A DNA stretch of 64,000 bases, taken from the NCBI RefSeq assembly GCF_020907985.1, contig NZ_JAJJPA010000026.1, forward strand, positions 1 to 64,000, in the 5' to 3' direction. Positions 15,639 to 23,820 of the stretch are shown piece after piece (the stretch's first letter is position 1; each line of letters opens with the position of its first letter). A program made the position numbers and the translations under genes. Source of the stretch: Kitasatospora humi (GTDB lineage: Bacteria; Actinomycetota; Actinomycetes; Streptomycetales; Streptomycetaceae). Below the pieces are notes generated by a model that was given only the letters and a program-made list of their open reading frames with translations, searched no databases and had not been told where the DNA came from.

Positions 15639-16154
15639 GTGACCGAGGCGGATTTCTTCCAGGCGGGCCACACCTACATCCAGACGTTCCCGGACAGCCG
15701 GCTGGTGCGAGTCTTCCAGTGCACGCAGGTAGCCGTCCATCCCGTGAGCGGCGAGCCCCGCGCGTTTGGCTTCAGCGGCGCTTCGACGCCTGGTCAGGAC
15801 TGGCGCCCGAACTGCGAGACCGTCGCCTACCGCCCTGCCCACTGGGACGGGGAGTGGGTCGTCGTCAGCGGCGCGCCCGCCCCCCAGTCGCTGGCCGCAC
15901 CGCCGAGCGCCGACGTCCTGGCGCGCCCGGCAGCGGAGGCAATCCCGGACGGCTGCGTGGTCACCTACCACGGCAACATCCGGATGTGGCGCGGCGTCTA
16001 TCGCGCATACGCCTGCAAGGACAACCTGTGCAGCCGTGTCTATTACGACCACGACGCGCGGTACCGGCTGCACGCCCTTGCCACGAACAAGCCACTGAAG
16101 GACTGCGTGCCCCGCTCGTCCATCACGAGGGGACGTCAGACCCGTTGGCTGTGA
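15639..16154 (+). CDS. Hypothetical protein, 171 aa
   Basis: GTG 15639 follows AAGGAG at 8 bp. Unrecognised. It has a cysteine pair in the middle (CTQVAVH; NCETVAYRP), a proline linker, then a C-terminal module with YRAYACKDNLCSRVYYDHD that may form a small disulfide or metal knuckle. Confidence 0.78.
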   Translation: MTEADFFQAGHTYIQTFPDSRLVRVFQCTQVAVHPVSGEPRAFGFSGASTPGQDWRPNCETVAYRPAHWDGEWVVVSGAPAPQSLAAPPSADVLARPAAEAIPDGCVVTYHGNIRMWRGVYRAYACKDNLCSRVYYDHDARYRLHALATNKPLKDCVPRSSITRGRQTRWL

Positions 16155-16278
16155 TCAGCGCTACAGGGCCGGGGAACCGACCGCGCCCAAGCCCGCCGTG
16201 CCGGGGACGCCCCCGGCACGGCGCACCGAACTCTCCGGCCCCACGCCACGCCGCTGCTCCAGAACAGGCCCCCCCCAC

Positions 16279-16617
16279 ATGAGAACCGCCCGATACCTCA
16301 CCCCCGCCTGGACGGCCCGGCGGAAAGCCGCCGAGGCGGCACGAGCGGCCCGGCACGAGTTCGCCGCCCGGATCGCGGCCGTCCTCCCGCTGGTCAAGCT
16401 CAACCGCCTGCCCCCGCGCGGACCGGTCGAGCACCAGGTCAGCGACACGATGCACGGCGACCTGACCGGCCACGGCACGTGGATCAACGTCCAGATCAGC
16501 GGATCGGCCGACAGCGTGGACTTCAACGTCCGCCTGGCCGAGCCCGAGCTCGCGTTCGCGCTGCTGCAGGCGATCGGCGCGGTCGCCGCCGCCCGCGCCA
16601 CCCGGCCCAACTCCTGA
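16279..16617 (+). CDS. Hypothetical protein, 112 aa
   Basis: ATG 16279 has a weak upstream binding site. Residues 5-35 form a basic alanine/arginine helix (ARRKAAEAARAARHEF). The rest is beta-rich with GHGTWINVQISGSADS, followed by a helix. Unrecognised. The alternative frame start at 16198 lacks coding character. Confidence 0.7.
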   Translation: MRTARYLTPAWTARRKAAEAARAARHEFAARIAAVLPLVKLNRLPPRGPVEHQVSDTMHGDLTGHGTWINVQISGSADSVDFNVRLAEPELAFALLQAIGAVAAARATRPNS

Positions 16618-16696
16618 CCCCCAACACCCCAGCCACCGCCCGAGCCCGGCAGCCCCGCGCCGCCGGGCGGGCACCACCTTGAAAGGGACCGAACCG

Positions 16697-17788
16697 ATGA
16701 ACACCCTGACCACCGACCCCGGCACCACCGCAGCCGACGCGCTGCCGGACCCCCGCCAGATGCAGGACCAGGAGCTGGCCGCCGAGCTGGCCAAGCTGCA
16801 CAGCCGACTTCGCGGCTCCCTCCCCCGGGCCGAGCGGGCCGCGCTGGGCAACCGCAACCGCTCCCTGACCGAGGAGTCCGACCGCCGTGCCCACGAGCTC
16901 AGCAAAGCCATCAGGGCGCAGCAGGACGAGCAGGAGCGGCAGGCCCGCCAGGAGCGGACGTCGCTGGGCCGGCTGAACGAGCACGGCCGCTACCCGGTCG
17001 AGGTGGACGGCCGTCTGCGAGGGTACGTGTTCAAGCAGGGCCGGTCCTGGTACCTGCACCTGGAGGGCGAGGACAAGGAGCAGGAGGGCGGGGAGCGCCG
17101 GAGGCTGGACGCCGTCGACCGCCTAGTTCGCGTCATCGACTTCCGCGAGGAGCAGGAGCGCGCGCGTCAGCAGCTGCGGGCCGTCCCGGGGGGCTGGCGG
17201 CTGGACGAGGGGGTGCCGGCCCTGTCGGTGGGAGAGGTGGTCCGGTACGAGTACGAGGGCCGCGGCGGGTGGAGCGAGCCCCTGCGGGTCGTGGCTCGCG
17301 TGGAGGAGCCGCCGCCGTACGGGGTCCGGTTCCGGCTGGAGCCGCTGGACGGCCGAGGCCCCGGCTGGTCCCTGCCGGGTGCTCGGCTGCCCAGGGTGGT
17401 GCGGCCCGAGGAGGAGACCGCCGCCGCGTTCCCGCCGGTCCCGTTCTCCCACCGCGACCCGGCCGAGCACGAGGCGCGCCGGCTGCTCGGCGGCGAGGTG
17501 GGCGACGAGCTGTCCGGTCTGTCCAAGAAGCTGGAGGCCCGTGAACGGGCACTCCGCGCGCTGAAGATCCTGGACACCGTGCAGCAGGGGCGTAGCTCGA
17601 ATCCTGCCGCCGCCATGCTCGCCGTGGCAATCGAGGCCGAGGCGATCGAGAAGGCGGTGCGGCGGGTAGCCGGCCCCAACTGGGTGTACTACGCGAGTTC
17701 GGCGCGGGCGGCGCTGCTGGTTTCGGCGCGGGCGGCGCTGCGGTTCGAGCAGGGCGGCGGCCGGCTCACCGCACCGGCGGGAGCATGA
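16697..17788 (+). CDS. Hypothetical coiled-coil protein, 363 aa
   Basis: ATG 16697 follows GAAAGGGA. Residues 20-95 are a long charged helix, likely a coiled coil (ELAAELAKLHSRLRG, then QQDEQERQARQER). Residues 95-160 form a compact region ending in a further Glu/Arg helix, and 170-240 look like a beta-rich barrel (LSVGEVVRYEYEGRGGW). The C-terminal 100 residues are helical. No family was recognised. The stop overlaps the spacing to cassette 14. Confidence 0.82.
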   Translation: MNTLTTDPGTTAADALPDPRQMQDQELAAELAKLHSRLRGSLPRAERAALGNRNRSLTEESDRRAHELSKAIRAQQDEQERQARQERTSLGRLNEHGRYPVEVDGRLRGYVFKQGRSWYLHLEGEDKEQEGGERRRLDAVDRLVRVIDFREEQERARQQLRAVPGGWRLDEGVPALSVGEVVRYEYEGRGGWSEPLRVVARVEEPPPYGVRFRLEPLDGRGPGWSLPGARLPRVVRPEEETAAAFPPVPFSHRDPAEHEARRLLGGEVGDELSGLSKKLEARERALRALKILDTVQQGRSSNPAAAMLAVAIEAEAIEKAVRRVAGPNWVYYASSARAALLVSARAALRFEQGGGRLTAPAGA

Positions 17789-17799
17789 TCTCCGCAGCT

Positions 17800-17865
17800 T
17801 TACAAATAGTGCCTAAGTCTGCTATAGTTTTTCATGTCGGGGCGGGATGGTCTGCCCCACCGGAC
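17800..17865 (+). promoter_or_regulatory. Promoter-hairpin cassette 14 (variant)
   Basis: -10 TATAGT (17823-17828); -35 TTACAA at 17 bp or TTTACA at 18 bp. The leader keeps a stem (GGGGC/GCCCC within GTC...GAC), but the loop is GGGATGGTCT and TCAACCCG is missing. It drives 17878. Confidence 0.8.
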
Positions 17866-17877
17866 AGAGGATGCACC

Positions 17878-18153
17878 GTGGACCTTGAGAACCTGATGGA
17901 GCAGGCCGCGCAGTGGCTGGTGAAGGCGGACCACCACTACGAGCACACCGCTGCCCTGAACGCGGCCCCTCAGACGGCCGCCCGGGCCGCCACTGAGATG
18001 GAGCTCGCCAAGTACGCGCACGAGCGCTACCGGCACTACGCGGATGCCGCCAAGCGCGCCAAGAGCACCAGCCACCCGGCCGATGCCGTCGAGCGCCCGG
18101 AAAGCAGGGCCCGGGGCGTCAGGGCACTCCAGCCCCCGGCCATCAGCCGCTGA
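17878..18153 (+). CDS. Hypothetical helical protein, 91 aa
   Basis: GTG 17878 follows AGAGGA. It is nearly all helical (ENLMEQAAQWLVKADHHYEH), with regularly spaced alanines that suggest a helical hairpin. It is unrecognised and followed by a leader hairpin without a promoter, then by 18223 in the same direction. Confidence 0.75.
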   Translation: MDLENLMEQAAQWLVKADHHYEHTAALNAAPQTAARAATEMELAKYAHERYRHYADAAKRAKSTSHPADAVERPESRARGVRALQPPAISR

Positions 18154-18167
18154 CGCACGCACCTCCC

Positions 18168-18203
18168 GCCGGGCGGCGGTGGCACGCCGCCCGGCTCAAC
18201 CCG
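18168..18203 (+). promoter_or_regulatory. Promoterless copy of the leader hairpin
   Basis: A perfect 10-bp stem, GCCGGGCGGC/GCCGCCCGGC, encloses GGTGGCAC (with the TGGCA loop core) and is followed directly by TCAACCCGG. No -10 or -35 precedes it; it sits between two genes of one unit. The element is therefore separable from the promoter and is kept upstream of a ribosome binding site on its own. Confidence 0.88.
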
Positions 18204-18222
18204 GACCCGAAGGACGTTCTCC

Positions 18223-18957
18223 GTGACCACCGACACCCCCACCCCCTACCAGACCGACACCGCCGCGACCGCGCGGCGCCTGGTCGCCGCCGCCCTGACC
18301 GGCTACGGCCTGACCGAGACCGCGCTCAACCGCCAGTGCCCCGAGCAGGGGCGGCGGCGCGGCTTCCTGACCACCGGTGACGCGGAAGCGGTCACCGTCA
18401 CCATGCACCCGCTGCCGATGACCGCCCGCGAAAACCGCGCCGTGGTCCGCGCCCTGCTTCGCCAGCCGTGGCAGCTCGAGATCGCACCGGACCTGCGGTC
18501 GGTCACCGTCCGGCCGGGCCGGTTCGACTGGCGCGGCCCGCTGGACAGCCCACTGCTCGGCGAGTCCGTCCGGGCCGGAGCCGCCGACGCCGACCACGCC
18601 GTGGGCTACGAGCGCGCCACCTTGTCCAAGCGCGGATCCACCGAGCCGGTCACCTACTCCGCCGCCCGCACCCGGCACGAAATCGCCTCCCTGGTGGAGC
18701 ACGACGGCGGCCGAGTCGAGAAGTGGCCGAACGGCATGCTCCTGGTCACCTCCCGCGGCGAGGAGTGGCGCGACCGCTGGACCTACTACTGGCCCGCCGC
18801 GTGGTTCAACGCGGCCCCGCTGTGCAGGACCTGCCAGCACACGTACTCCGAGCACAAGCCGTACAAGCCCTTCGCTGCCCCGGGCGCGTGCGGCCAGTAC
18901 GAGCGAGGCGAGAAGCCCGAGGTCGAACTCCCCCGCTGGACCCGGCGGACCCTCTGA
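18223..18957 (+). CDS. Hypothetical zinc-motif protein, 244 aa
   Basis: GTG 18223 follows GAAGGA, 19 bp after the promoterless leader hairpin. The N-terminal 120 residues are mixed alpha/beta. The C-terminus contains CRTCQHTYSEHKPYKPF with a later Cys (GACGQYE), a CxxC-x6-H-x10-C zinc-like arrangement comparable to that in 7566. The function is not recognised. Confidence 0.8.
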   Translation: MTTDTPTPYQTDTAATARRLVAAALTGYGLTETALNRQCPEQGRRRGFLTTGDAEAVTVTMHPLPMTARENRAVVRALLRQPWQLEIAPDLRSVTVRPGRFDWRGPLDSPLLGESVRAGAADADHAVGYERATLSKRGSTEPVTYSAARTRHEIASLVEHDGGRVEKWPNGMLLVTSRGEEWRDRWTYYWPAAWFNAAPLCRTCQHTYSEHKPYKPFAAPGACGQYERGEKPEVELPRWTRRTL

Positions 18958-18965
18958 CCGCCCCG

Positions 18966-18989
18966 GGCCCGCGCAACACCGCGCGGGCC
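18966..18989 (+). terminator. Possible terminator hairpin
   Basis: A 9-bp stem (GGCCCGCGC/GCGCGGGCC) with a 6-nt loop, 8 bp after the stop at 18957. Confidence 0.55.
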
Positions 18990-19022
18990 TGGCCGACCGC
19001 CCCCACAGGCACGAAGGAGAAG

Positions 19023-19496
19023 ATGATGTTCCCGAAGAGGCTGCGCCGCCGGATCCACCGCAGCGCGACGTTCCACCCGTACGACCCCGGCGAGCCCAGC
19101 AGCCTGCCCGCACTCGAGATCGGCGCGGTCCTGGTGTTCGCCTACCTGGACGAGGAGGACGGTCACCTGCGCATCTCGGTGCATGAGGACGAGGCGGACC
19201 CGGCCCTGCTGGGCCCGGACGGCCGAGTGCCGATCCACGTCACCGTGGAGGGGGAAACCGTGTACTGCTCCACCGCGACCGACGACGGCCGACAGTGGCG
19301 CACTGCAGATCCTGACGCCCTGGTCGACAAGGAGCAGCAGCCGAGCCGGGCCGCGGCCGACAGCACCGCCCGCAGCCGCCAGACCCTGCTCGTGGTCCTT
19401 GAGGAGGAGTCGGGGGAGTGGCTCATCGAAGCCGACTACCGGCCCGTCGGCGAACCCGCCGAAGAGGCGCGCACTACACCCGCAAATAGTGGGTGA
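19023..19496 (+). CDS. Hypothetical protein, 157 aa, stop inside next promoter
   Basis: ATG 19023 (or 19026) follows AAGGAGAA. A basic N-terminus (KRLRRRIHRS) leads into a beta-rich acidic body (LVFAYLDEEDGHLRISVHEDE). The last codons read through the -35 region of cassette 15 and stop within its spacer, so termination of translation and the next promoter overlap. Unrecognised. Confidence 0.75.
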   Translation: MMFPKRLRRRIHRSATFHPYDPGEPSSLPALEIGAVLVFAYLDEEDGHLRISVHEDEADPALLGPDGRVPIHVTVEGETVYCSTATDDGRQWRTADPDALVDKEQQPSRAAADSTARSRQTLLVVLEEESGEWLIEADYRPVGEPAEEARTTPANSG

Positions 19497-19549
19497 GTAT
19501 GCTACTATTGTTTATGTCGGACGGGTGGCATCCCGCCCGGCTCAACCCG
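19480..19549 (+). promoter_or_regulatory. Promoter-hairpin cassette 15
   Basis: -10 TACTAT (19503-19508); -35 position CCGCAA lies inside the preceding gene. The hairpin pairs GTCGG-A-CGGG with CCCG-C-CCGGC around TGGCAT, with base changes on both arms relative to the standard form; TCAACCCG follows. Confidence 0.87.
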
Positions 19550-19570
19550 CACCCGAGATCGGAGCCCGAC

Positions 19571-20182
19571 ATGGCGCAGCGCAAGGCCGTCCCCGTCCAC
19601 GACTTCCTGGAGCTGATCCCCTTTGAGCCGCCCGCCCGTATCTGGCTGCCGGGCGGCGGGCGGGCCGAGTTCCTGGTCGCGGCCGACTGCGGGCCCGTCT
19701 GGACCGGAAGCATCCGCCCGGCGGGCACCGCGCAGCGGCGCGAGGACGGGGAACCGCAGGAACTGCGCGGGTTCTTCCGCATGGACCAGGCGCCCTGCGC
19801 CGACGGCGTGGCGGAGCTGCACCGGGCCGTGGAGCGTATCGGCGCGCGAGCCGGGTTCGACGTCGAAGAGTTCACCGTCCGGTCCCAGGTGACCGAGGGG
19901 GAGCCGGGGCAGGAGATGCACTGCGTCACGGCCGTCGTCCGCGCGCGGCGCCATCTCCAGGACTCGGCCGCAGCTCCCCTGACCGACGTGGTCCACCAAG
20001 ATGGAGCCCCGGAGCACCACGGCGTGGTGCTGGAGTACCGGCGCTTCGCGACCGGTGACTGGTCTGGGCTGGTGCGCTGGGACGACGGCACGGAGAGCAT
20101 GGAGGACGTCCGGACGCTGATCGTGGCCGGGCAGACGCGGATGCCGCTGTCGCTGAAGCCGGGCCAGGCTGTGCCGAGATAG
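19571..20182 (+). CDS. Hypothetical protein, 203 aa
   Basis: ATG 19571 follows GATCGGAG. Unrecognised alpha/beta protein. The middle (about 65-115) has DQAPCADGVAELHRAVERIG, a helix, then strands. The C-terminal part WSGLVRWDDGTESMEDVRTL resembles the end of small chromo/Tudor-like barrels found in hypothetical proteins, with low certainty. Confidence 0.8.
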   Translation: MAQRKAVPVHDFLELIPFEPPARIWLPGGGRAEFLVAADCGPVWTGSIRPAGTAQRREDGEPQELRGFFRMDQAPCADGVAELHRAVERIGARAGFDVEEFTVRSQVTEGEPGQEMHCVTAVVRARRHLQDSAAAPLTDVVHQDGAPEHHGVVLEYRRFATGDWSGLVRWDDGTESMEDVRTLIVAGQTRMPLSLKPGQAVPR

Positions 20183-20506
20183 CCGGGCTGGGATGGACGA
20201 GGGCATACGAGCGGCGGCCGTCCACCCGGGGGTGGGCCCGCCGGCCGCCGTCCTAAGACGTCATCCGGGCAGGCAGATTGGCATTCCTCGGCCGCCGATC
20301 GCTCAACCCGTACCCACCGCATGCAAGAGCCGAGATTCGACACCGCTAGCCGGGAGTACAGGCGTTCAGGATAGCTGACCCAGGCACCACCACGCCCCAT
20401 TCCTACGGCAGCACCCCCGGCTGGCAGCCCACCCAGCCGAAGCCGCAACCGAATCCCCCGGCCCGCCAGTGGCGGGCCGGCCCCACCGAACACGAAGGAG
20501 CCTTCC
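20183..20506. other. Gene-free stretch with decayed leader
   Basis: No gene was supported. It contains a worn cassette leader at 20262-20310 (ATTGGCATTCC, then GCTCAACCCGTACCC) without a recognisable -10, and a CCCGCCAGTGGCGGG hairpin near 20462-20476 just before the next ribosome binding site. Confidence 0.55.
20262..20310 (+). repeat. Remnant of the leader hairpin
   Basis: TTGGCATTCC and an exact TCAACCCGTACCC tail identify a degraded copy of the cassette leader. The stem is no longer continuous and no -10 hexamer is present at the expected position. Confidence 0.55.
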
Positions 20507-20824
20507 ATGGGCGACATCAGCCTGGCCGAGTTCAAGCGCCGCGCCGCGGCCTGCACCACCTTCGAGGTCGTCAACCACCTGCACCCCCACCGCACCGGCC
20601 CCCGCACCGTCGTCGCGGTGAACCCGAAGCGCATCCGCTCTCAGCGCGACGGGGACGACACGACCACCTACACGGACTGGCCGAAGGCTGGCCTGTGCCG
20701 GATCGAGGGGAGCAGCATCACCTTCCTCGGTGACGTGGACGGCCGCGACATGTTCACCTTCACCTTCCCCTTCCCGGCCGCGGAGGAGGCTGGCCGTCAG
20801 CGGGGTGCGGATCACGTCGCCTGA
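20507..20824 (+). CDS. Hypothetical protein, 105 aa
   Basis: ATG 20507 follows GAAGGAG. Residues 5-50 (LAEFKRRAAACTTFEVVNHL) start with a helix; residues 60-92 are beta-rich (GLCRIEGSSITFLGDVDGRDMFTFTF). Unrecognised. Its 3' end overlaps the beginning of the downstream acetyltransferase by 20 bp, implying translational coupling. Confidence 0.78.
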   Translation: MGDISLAEFKRRAAACTTFEVVNHLHPHRTGPRTVVAVNPKRIRSQRDGDDTTTYTDWPKAGLCRIEGSSITFLGDVDGRDMFTFTFPFPAAEEAGRQRGADHVA

Positions 20825-21223
20825 GCTGGCCTGGGAGCTGTTCCCGGAGGAGAACGAAGAGCAGGCTGGCCTACGGCTGGGCGGACTGTGGGTCGGCTTC
20901 GCCAACGTGATGGACTGCGGGAGCGAAGCGTGGGTGGCCGAGCTGACCGTTCACCCCGATTACCGGGGCCGGGGATTGGCGACGGTGCTGCTCACTGCCG
21001 TGCTGGCCGCCACGGGGGACGGAACGTCGCGTTGTGCTGCGATCCGTACATCTCCCAGGGAAACGGGTGGCCGGCCTCGGAGGGCCTGCCCGTCGGCACC
21101 CTGGTCGCCTGGCATGCCCGCCACGGCTTCCGGGCCGACGGGGAGCAGCGCATGGTGCGCAGCGCGCGGCACCGGCCCGGACCGGAACACCCGGGCCTCC
21201 CCATGCCACCAAAAGATGGCTAA
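20805..21223 (+). pseudogene. Frameshifted GNAT acetyltransferase
   Basis: From GTG 20805 the frame encodes a GNAT fold up to LAAT, including acetyl-CoA motif A (VHPDYRGRGLATVLL). Around 21012-21022, at a run of five Gs, the homologous reading moves to another frame (CDPYISQGNGWPASEG, then LVAWHARHGFRADGE) and ends in the spacer of cassette 16. Either a frameshift mutation or an indel error has split it. The substrate is unknown. A GGAGGAGG lies 15 bp before the proposed start. Confidence 0.75.
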
Positions 21224-21278
21224 CCATGCTATAGTTATTCATGTCGGAGCGGGTGGCGCCCCGGACCGGCTCAACCCG
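21207..21278 (+). promoter_or_regulatory. Promoter-hairpin cassette 16
   Basis: -10 TATAGT (21230-21235); -35 CACCAA is weak. The spacer GATGGCTAAC supplies the stop codon of the upstream acetyltransferase reading. Hairpin loop TGGCG; TCAACCCG. It drives 21303. Confidence 0.87.
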
Positions 21279-21302
21279 GACCACCGAACCAAGGAAGTCA
21301 CC

Positions 21303-22127
21303 ATGTCGAACCTCCCCAAGGACCAAGCTAGGCTGCACCGACAGGCTCAGGAGCTGGTCGATCTCGACCGGCCGCTCACCTGGCAGGAACGCGAGTTCGT
21401 GATGACGCACTGGCAGGAGTCCTCCTCGGTCGCCCACGGCCTGGACGGGGCGTTCTTCACTCCGCTCGGACTGGCCGTCGACATGTCCGTCGAGGCGAGC
21501 GGGCCGGAGGTGCAACGGGTGCTGGACCTGTGTGCCGGGATCGGTCGCCTGGCGTGGACCTGCCTCAACGACATGGGGGCCCCCGATCGCGAGGTCGTCT
21601 GCGTCGAGCGGAATCCGGAGTACGTCCGGGTGGGCCGCAAGGTGCTGCCGGAGGCGACGTGGGTCTGTGCCGATATCTTCGATCTGCCCGAGGACCTGGG
21701 GCGCTTCGACATGGTGGTCAGCAACCCGCCGTACGGGCACACCGAGCGCAGCGGTGACGGGCCGGGGGTGACGGGCCGTCGGTTCGAGTACCACGCGGTG
21801 GCCGTGGCCGCCGAGGTGGCGAAGTGGGGAGTGTTCCTGATCCCCCAGCAGTCGGCCCCCTTCCGCCACAGCGGCGAGCGGGGCTACCGGGAGGAGCGCA
21901 GCGCGGACTACCTCCAGTTCGAGCGCGACACCGGCCTGCGCCTTGAGATGGGGTGCAGCATCGACACCTCCGGCTATCGGCACCAGTGGCGCGGGGTGGC
22001 GCCCACAACGGAGATCGTGCTGTGCGACTTCACGAAGCGCACCGCCCGGAGTGCCGCCACCCCTTCCCCCGCTGGGCCGGACCGCCGCACCCCGGTCGCC
22101 GTCGAGGTGGCAGCGACCCTGTTCTAA
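21303..22127 (+). CDS. Orphan N6-adenine DNA methyltransferase, 274 aa
   Basis: ATG 21303 follows AAGGAAG. SAM-binding motif I (VLDLCAGIGRLAW) is at about 72-84, an acidic motif II (VCVERNPEYV) near 100, and the amino-methylase motif IV NPPYG near 140, as expected for a gamma-type adenine methylase. There is no restriction partner nearby, so it is an orphan. Orphan methylases of mobile elements can mask restriction sites or alter regulation. A strong hairpin follows. Confidence 0.8.
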   Translation: MSNLPKDQARLHRQAQELVDLDRPLTWQEREFVMTHWQESSSVAHGLDGAFFTPLGLAVDMSVEASGPEVQRVLDLCAGIGRLAWTCLNDMGAPDREVVCVERNPEYVRVGRKVLPEATWVCADIFDLPEDLGRFDMVVSNPPYGHTERSGDGPGVTGRRFEYHAVAVAAEVAKWGVFLIPQQSAPFRHSGERGYREERSADYLQFERDTGLRLEMGCSIDTSGYRHQWRGVAPTTEIVLCDFTKRTARSAATPSPAGPDRRTPVAVEVAATLF

Positions 22128-22133
22128 GTGCAC

Positions 22134-22170
22134 CTGCGCCGCCCGGGGCTACGGCCCCGGCGCGGCGCAG
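22134..22170 (+). terminator. Stem-loop terminator
   Basis: A long imperfect stem (CTGCGCCG...CGGCGCAG enclosing CCGGGGC/GCCCCGG) with a 4-nt loop, 6 bp after the methyltransferase stop. Confidence 0.7.
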
Positions 22171-22247
22171 GGTCCGCACTCCGGGCGCCGGCGAACCCGG
22201 ATCGAGGTCGAGCGCCACCCGTGCCGACGCAGTGCCGGGCGAGAGGC

Positions 22248-22321
22248 TTCTCAATAGTGTTTGTCTCTGCTATAGTTATTCATGTCGGCACGGGGGTGGC
22301 ACCCCGGACCGGCTCAACCCG
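22248..22321 (+). promoter_or_regulatory. Promoter-hairpin cassette 17
   Basis: -35 TTCTCA (22248-22253), 17-bp spacer ATAGTGTTTGTCTCTGC, -10 TATAGT (22271-22276), hairpin with loop TGGCA, TCAACCCG. It drives 22346. Confidence 0.9.
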
Positions 22322-22345
22322 TACCTCCGAATCAAGGGGAGTTCC

Positions 22346-22942
22346 ATGCCCGCGACCCTCACCGCCGACGTGATCGACAGGACCACCCAGGCCAACGGCA
22401 ACCACGAGCGGCTGGCCGCCCGCCTGCTGGGCGGGATGGCGCAGATGAACACCCACGCCGGTGTCGACCTCCCGCCGTGGCACTGGACCGACTTCCTCGA
22501 CCGGGAGACCGGCAGCGGCGGCCACTGGAGCGTGACCCCCAACTCCCAGCGCGGTCACCAGGTGGAGCTGACCCGCCTGTCGCTTCCCGTCGCAGTCCAG
22601 GTGCTCAACGAGCTGCGCAAGATCGACCGTGGTCCGCAGGACTCCCTCAGCCTCAGCGGTGCGCGAGGATTCGACGGACTGGCCGCCCGCATCCTCGCCG
22701 AGAACGTGCGAGGGCTGCGGCCCAGCGGGCTCGCGCTCTGGCCGGGGACCGAGCACCACCAGGCACCGGCCCGGTTCACGAGCGAGCTGTCCCCCGTCTG
22801 GCACCGGGCAGCCAAGGTGACGGTCCGTCTCAGCGGGCCGGGCGCGGACGCCCGCGTCACGGTCCTCGCCTCCGACCTGACCGGCTACGAGGCCATGTGC
22901 CTGCTTAGCGCGCTCACCGAGGCGCTCTCCCCCTCCGCCTGA
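22346..22942 (+). CDS. Hypothetical protein, 198 aa
   Basis: ATG 22346 follows AAGGGGAG. Unrecognised. An N-terminal helix (TADVIDRTTQANGNHERLAA) is followed by a Trp-rich segment (PPWHWTDFLDRETGSGGHW), alternating strands and helices, and a C-terminal LTGYEAMCLLSALTEAL helix. A very strong 13-bp-stem terminator follows. Confidence 0.82.
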   Translation: MPATLTADVIDRTTQANGNHERLAARLLGGMAQMNTHAGVDLPPWHWTDFLDRETGSGGHWSVTPNSQRGHQVELTRLSLPVAVQVLNELRKIDRGPQDSLSLSGARGFDGLAARILAENVRGLRPSGLALWPGTEHHQAPARFTSELSPVWHRAAKVTVRLSGPGADARVTVLASDLTGYEAMCLLSALTEALSPSA

Positions 22943-22947
22943 CTCCT

Positions 22948-22980
22948 CGGTGGCTGCCCGTGCTTGCCGGGCAGCCACCG
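22948..22980 (+). terminator. Stem-loop terminator
   Basis: Perfect 13-bp stem (CGGTGGCTGCCCG/CGGGCAGCCACCG) with a 7-nt loop, 5 bp after the stop at 22942. Confidence 0.75.
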
Positions 22981-23070
22981 CCCCCAACTGCAACTCCCCG
23001 CCCTCCCCATCTCACCCCGGGTGCCCGTCCCACCGACCGGCCACCCGCCGTCTGCGGAGGAACCAGCCGC

Positions 23071-23330
23071 ATGACCACCGCGCACCGCCAGCCGAGCTCG
23101 CCGAAGCGATCGCCGTTGCCGTTGCCGACCATCGCAGGAACTTCCCCGAGCTGTCGGACATGGAGGCGGTCGAGCTCATCCGCCACAACTTCGTCGTCAG
23201 CGAGGACGTCGCCCACTGTCCCAACGGCAACTGGGCGGTCTCGATCACCGCACTGGACCCGGAAGAGCGGGCGTACGCCCGCGTGGTCCGGGCGACGCCG
23301 GAGGAACAGGCCAGCGTGCTGACCTCCTGA
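23071..23330 (+). pseudogene. Hypothetical gene, probable early frameshift
   Basis: ATG 23071 with a GGAGGAA upstream reads MTTAHRQ, but the protein-like sequence (PAELAEAIAVAVADHRRN, then GNWAVSITALDPEERAY) is in a neighbouring frame and has no start codon of its own after 22950. A single-base change near 23090 would join them into an 86-aa product. It may be real with an unusual start, decayed, or an indel error. The family is unrecognised. Confidence 0.55.
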
Positions 23331-23335
23331 CCGAC

Positions 23336-23365
23336 CCGCCGGGGGTCCGACCGGGCCCCCGGCGG
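23336..23365 (+). terminator. Stem-loop terminator
   Basis: Perfect 10-bp stem (CCGCCGGGGG/CCCCCGGCGG) with a 10-nt loop, 6 bp after the stop at 23330. Confidence 0.65.
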
Positions 23366-23376
23366 TCGCCGGGCGT

Positions 23377-23677
23377 CAGGTACTCACCGACTACGGCCTG
23401 GACCTGGAGTACGAGTGCCGTCTTCGAGCTCTGGCAGGACCCCTGCCCTCCCGTCTGCGGCGGGGTCTACTTCGGCCACGTGCCGGACGTGGGCACCTAC
23501 GAGGTCGCCTGCGACTCGGACGGGACTCCCCTGGTGGACGCGGGGAAGCTCGCTGATTCCCTGGCCGCCCTGCACGAGGGGGCGACCGTCGCGCAGTGGC
23601 TGGCGGGCCCGGGTGAGCAGCTGCTGGGCACCGCCGTCCGAGCCCGCCTCAGCACATACGAGCGCCGCATCGTCTAG
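23377..23677 (+). pseudogene. 5'-truncated, frameshifted hypothetical gene
   Basis: Protein-like sequence begins without any start codon or ribosome binding site (QVLTDYGLDLEYEC) directly after a terminator. It shifts frame near 23415 to VFELWQDPCPPVCGGVYFG and continues as GTYEVACDSDGTPLVDAGKL to the stop at 23677. An internal GTG 23480 could yield 65 aa but lacks a ribosome binding site. Most likely it is a gene remnant. Confidence 0.55.
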
Positions 23678-23820
23678 CCCCACACCTGGCACGCGGACCA
23701 GCCGCGTGCCACCCAGACCCCCACTGGCCCGCCCGCCGCCCAGCCGGCTGACCGAGCGCAGCACCGCCAGGCGCCCGGACCGGCACGGCCGGCCGCCAAC
23801 CACTGACCGAGAGGACCGCC

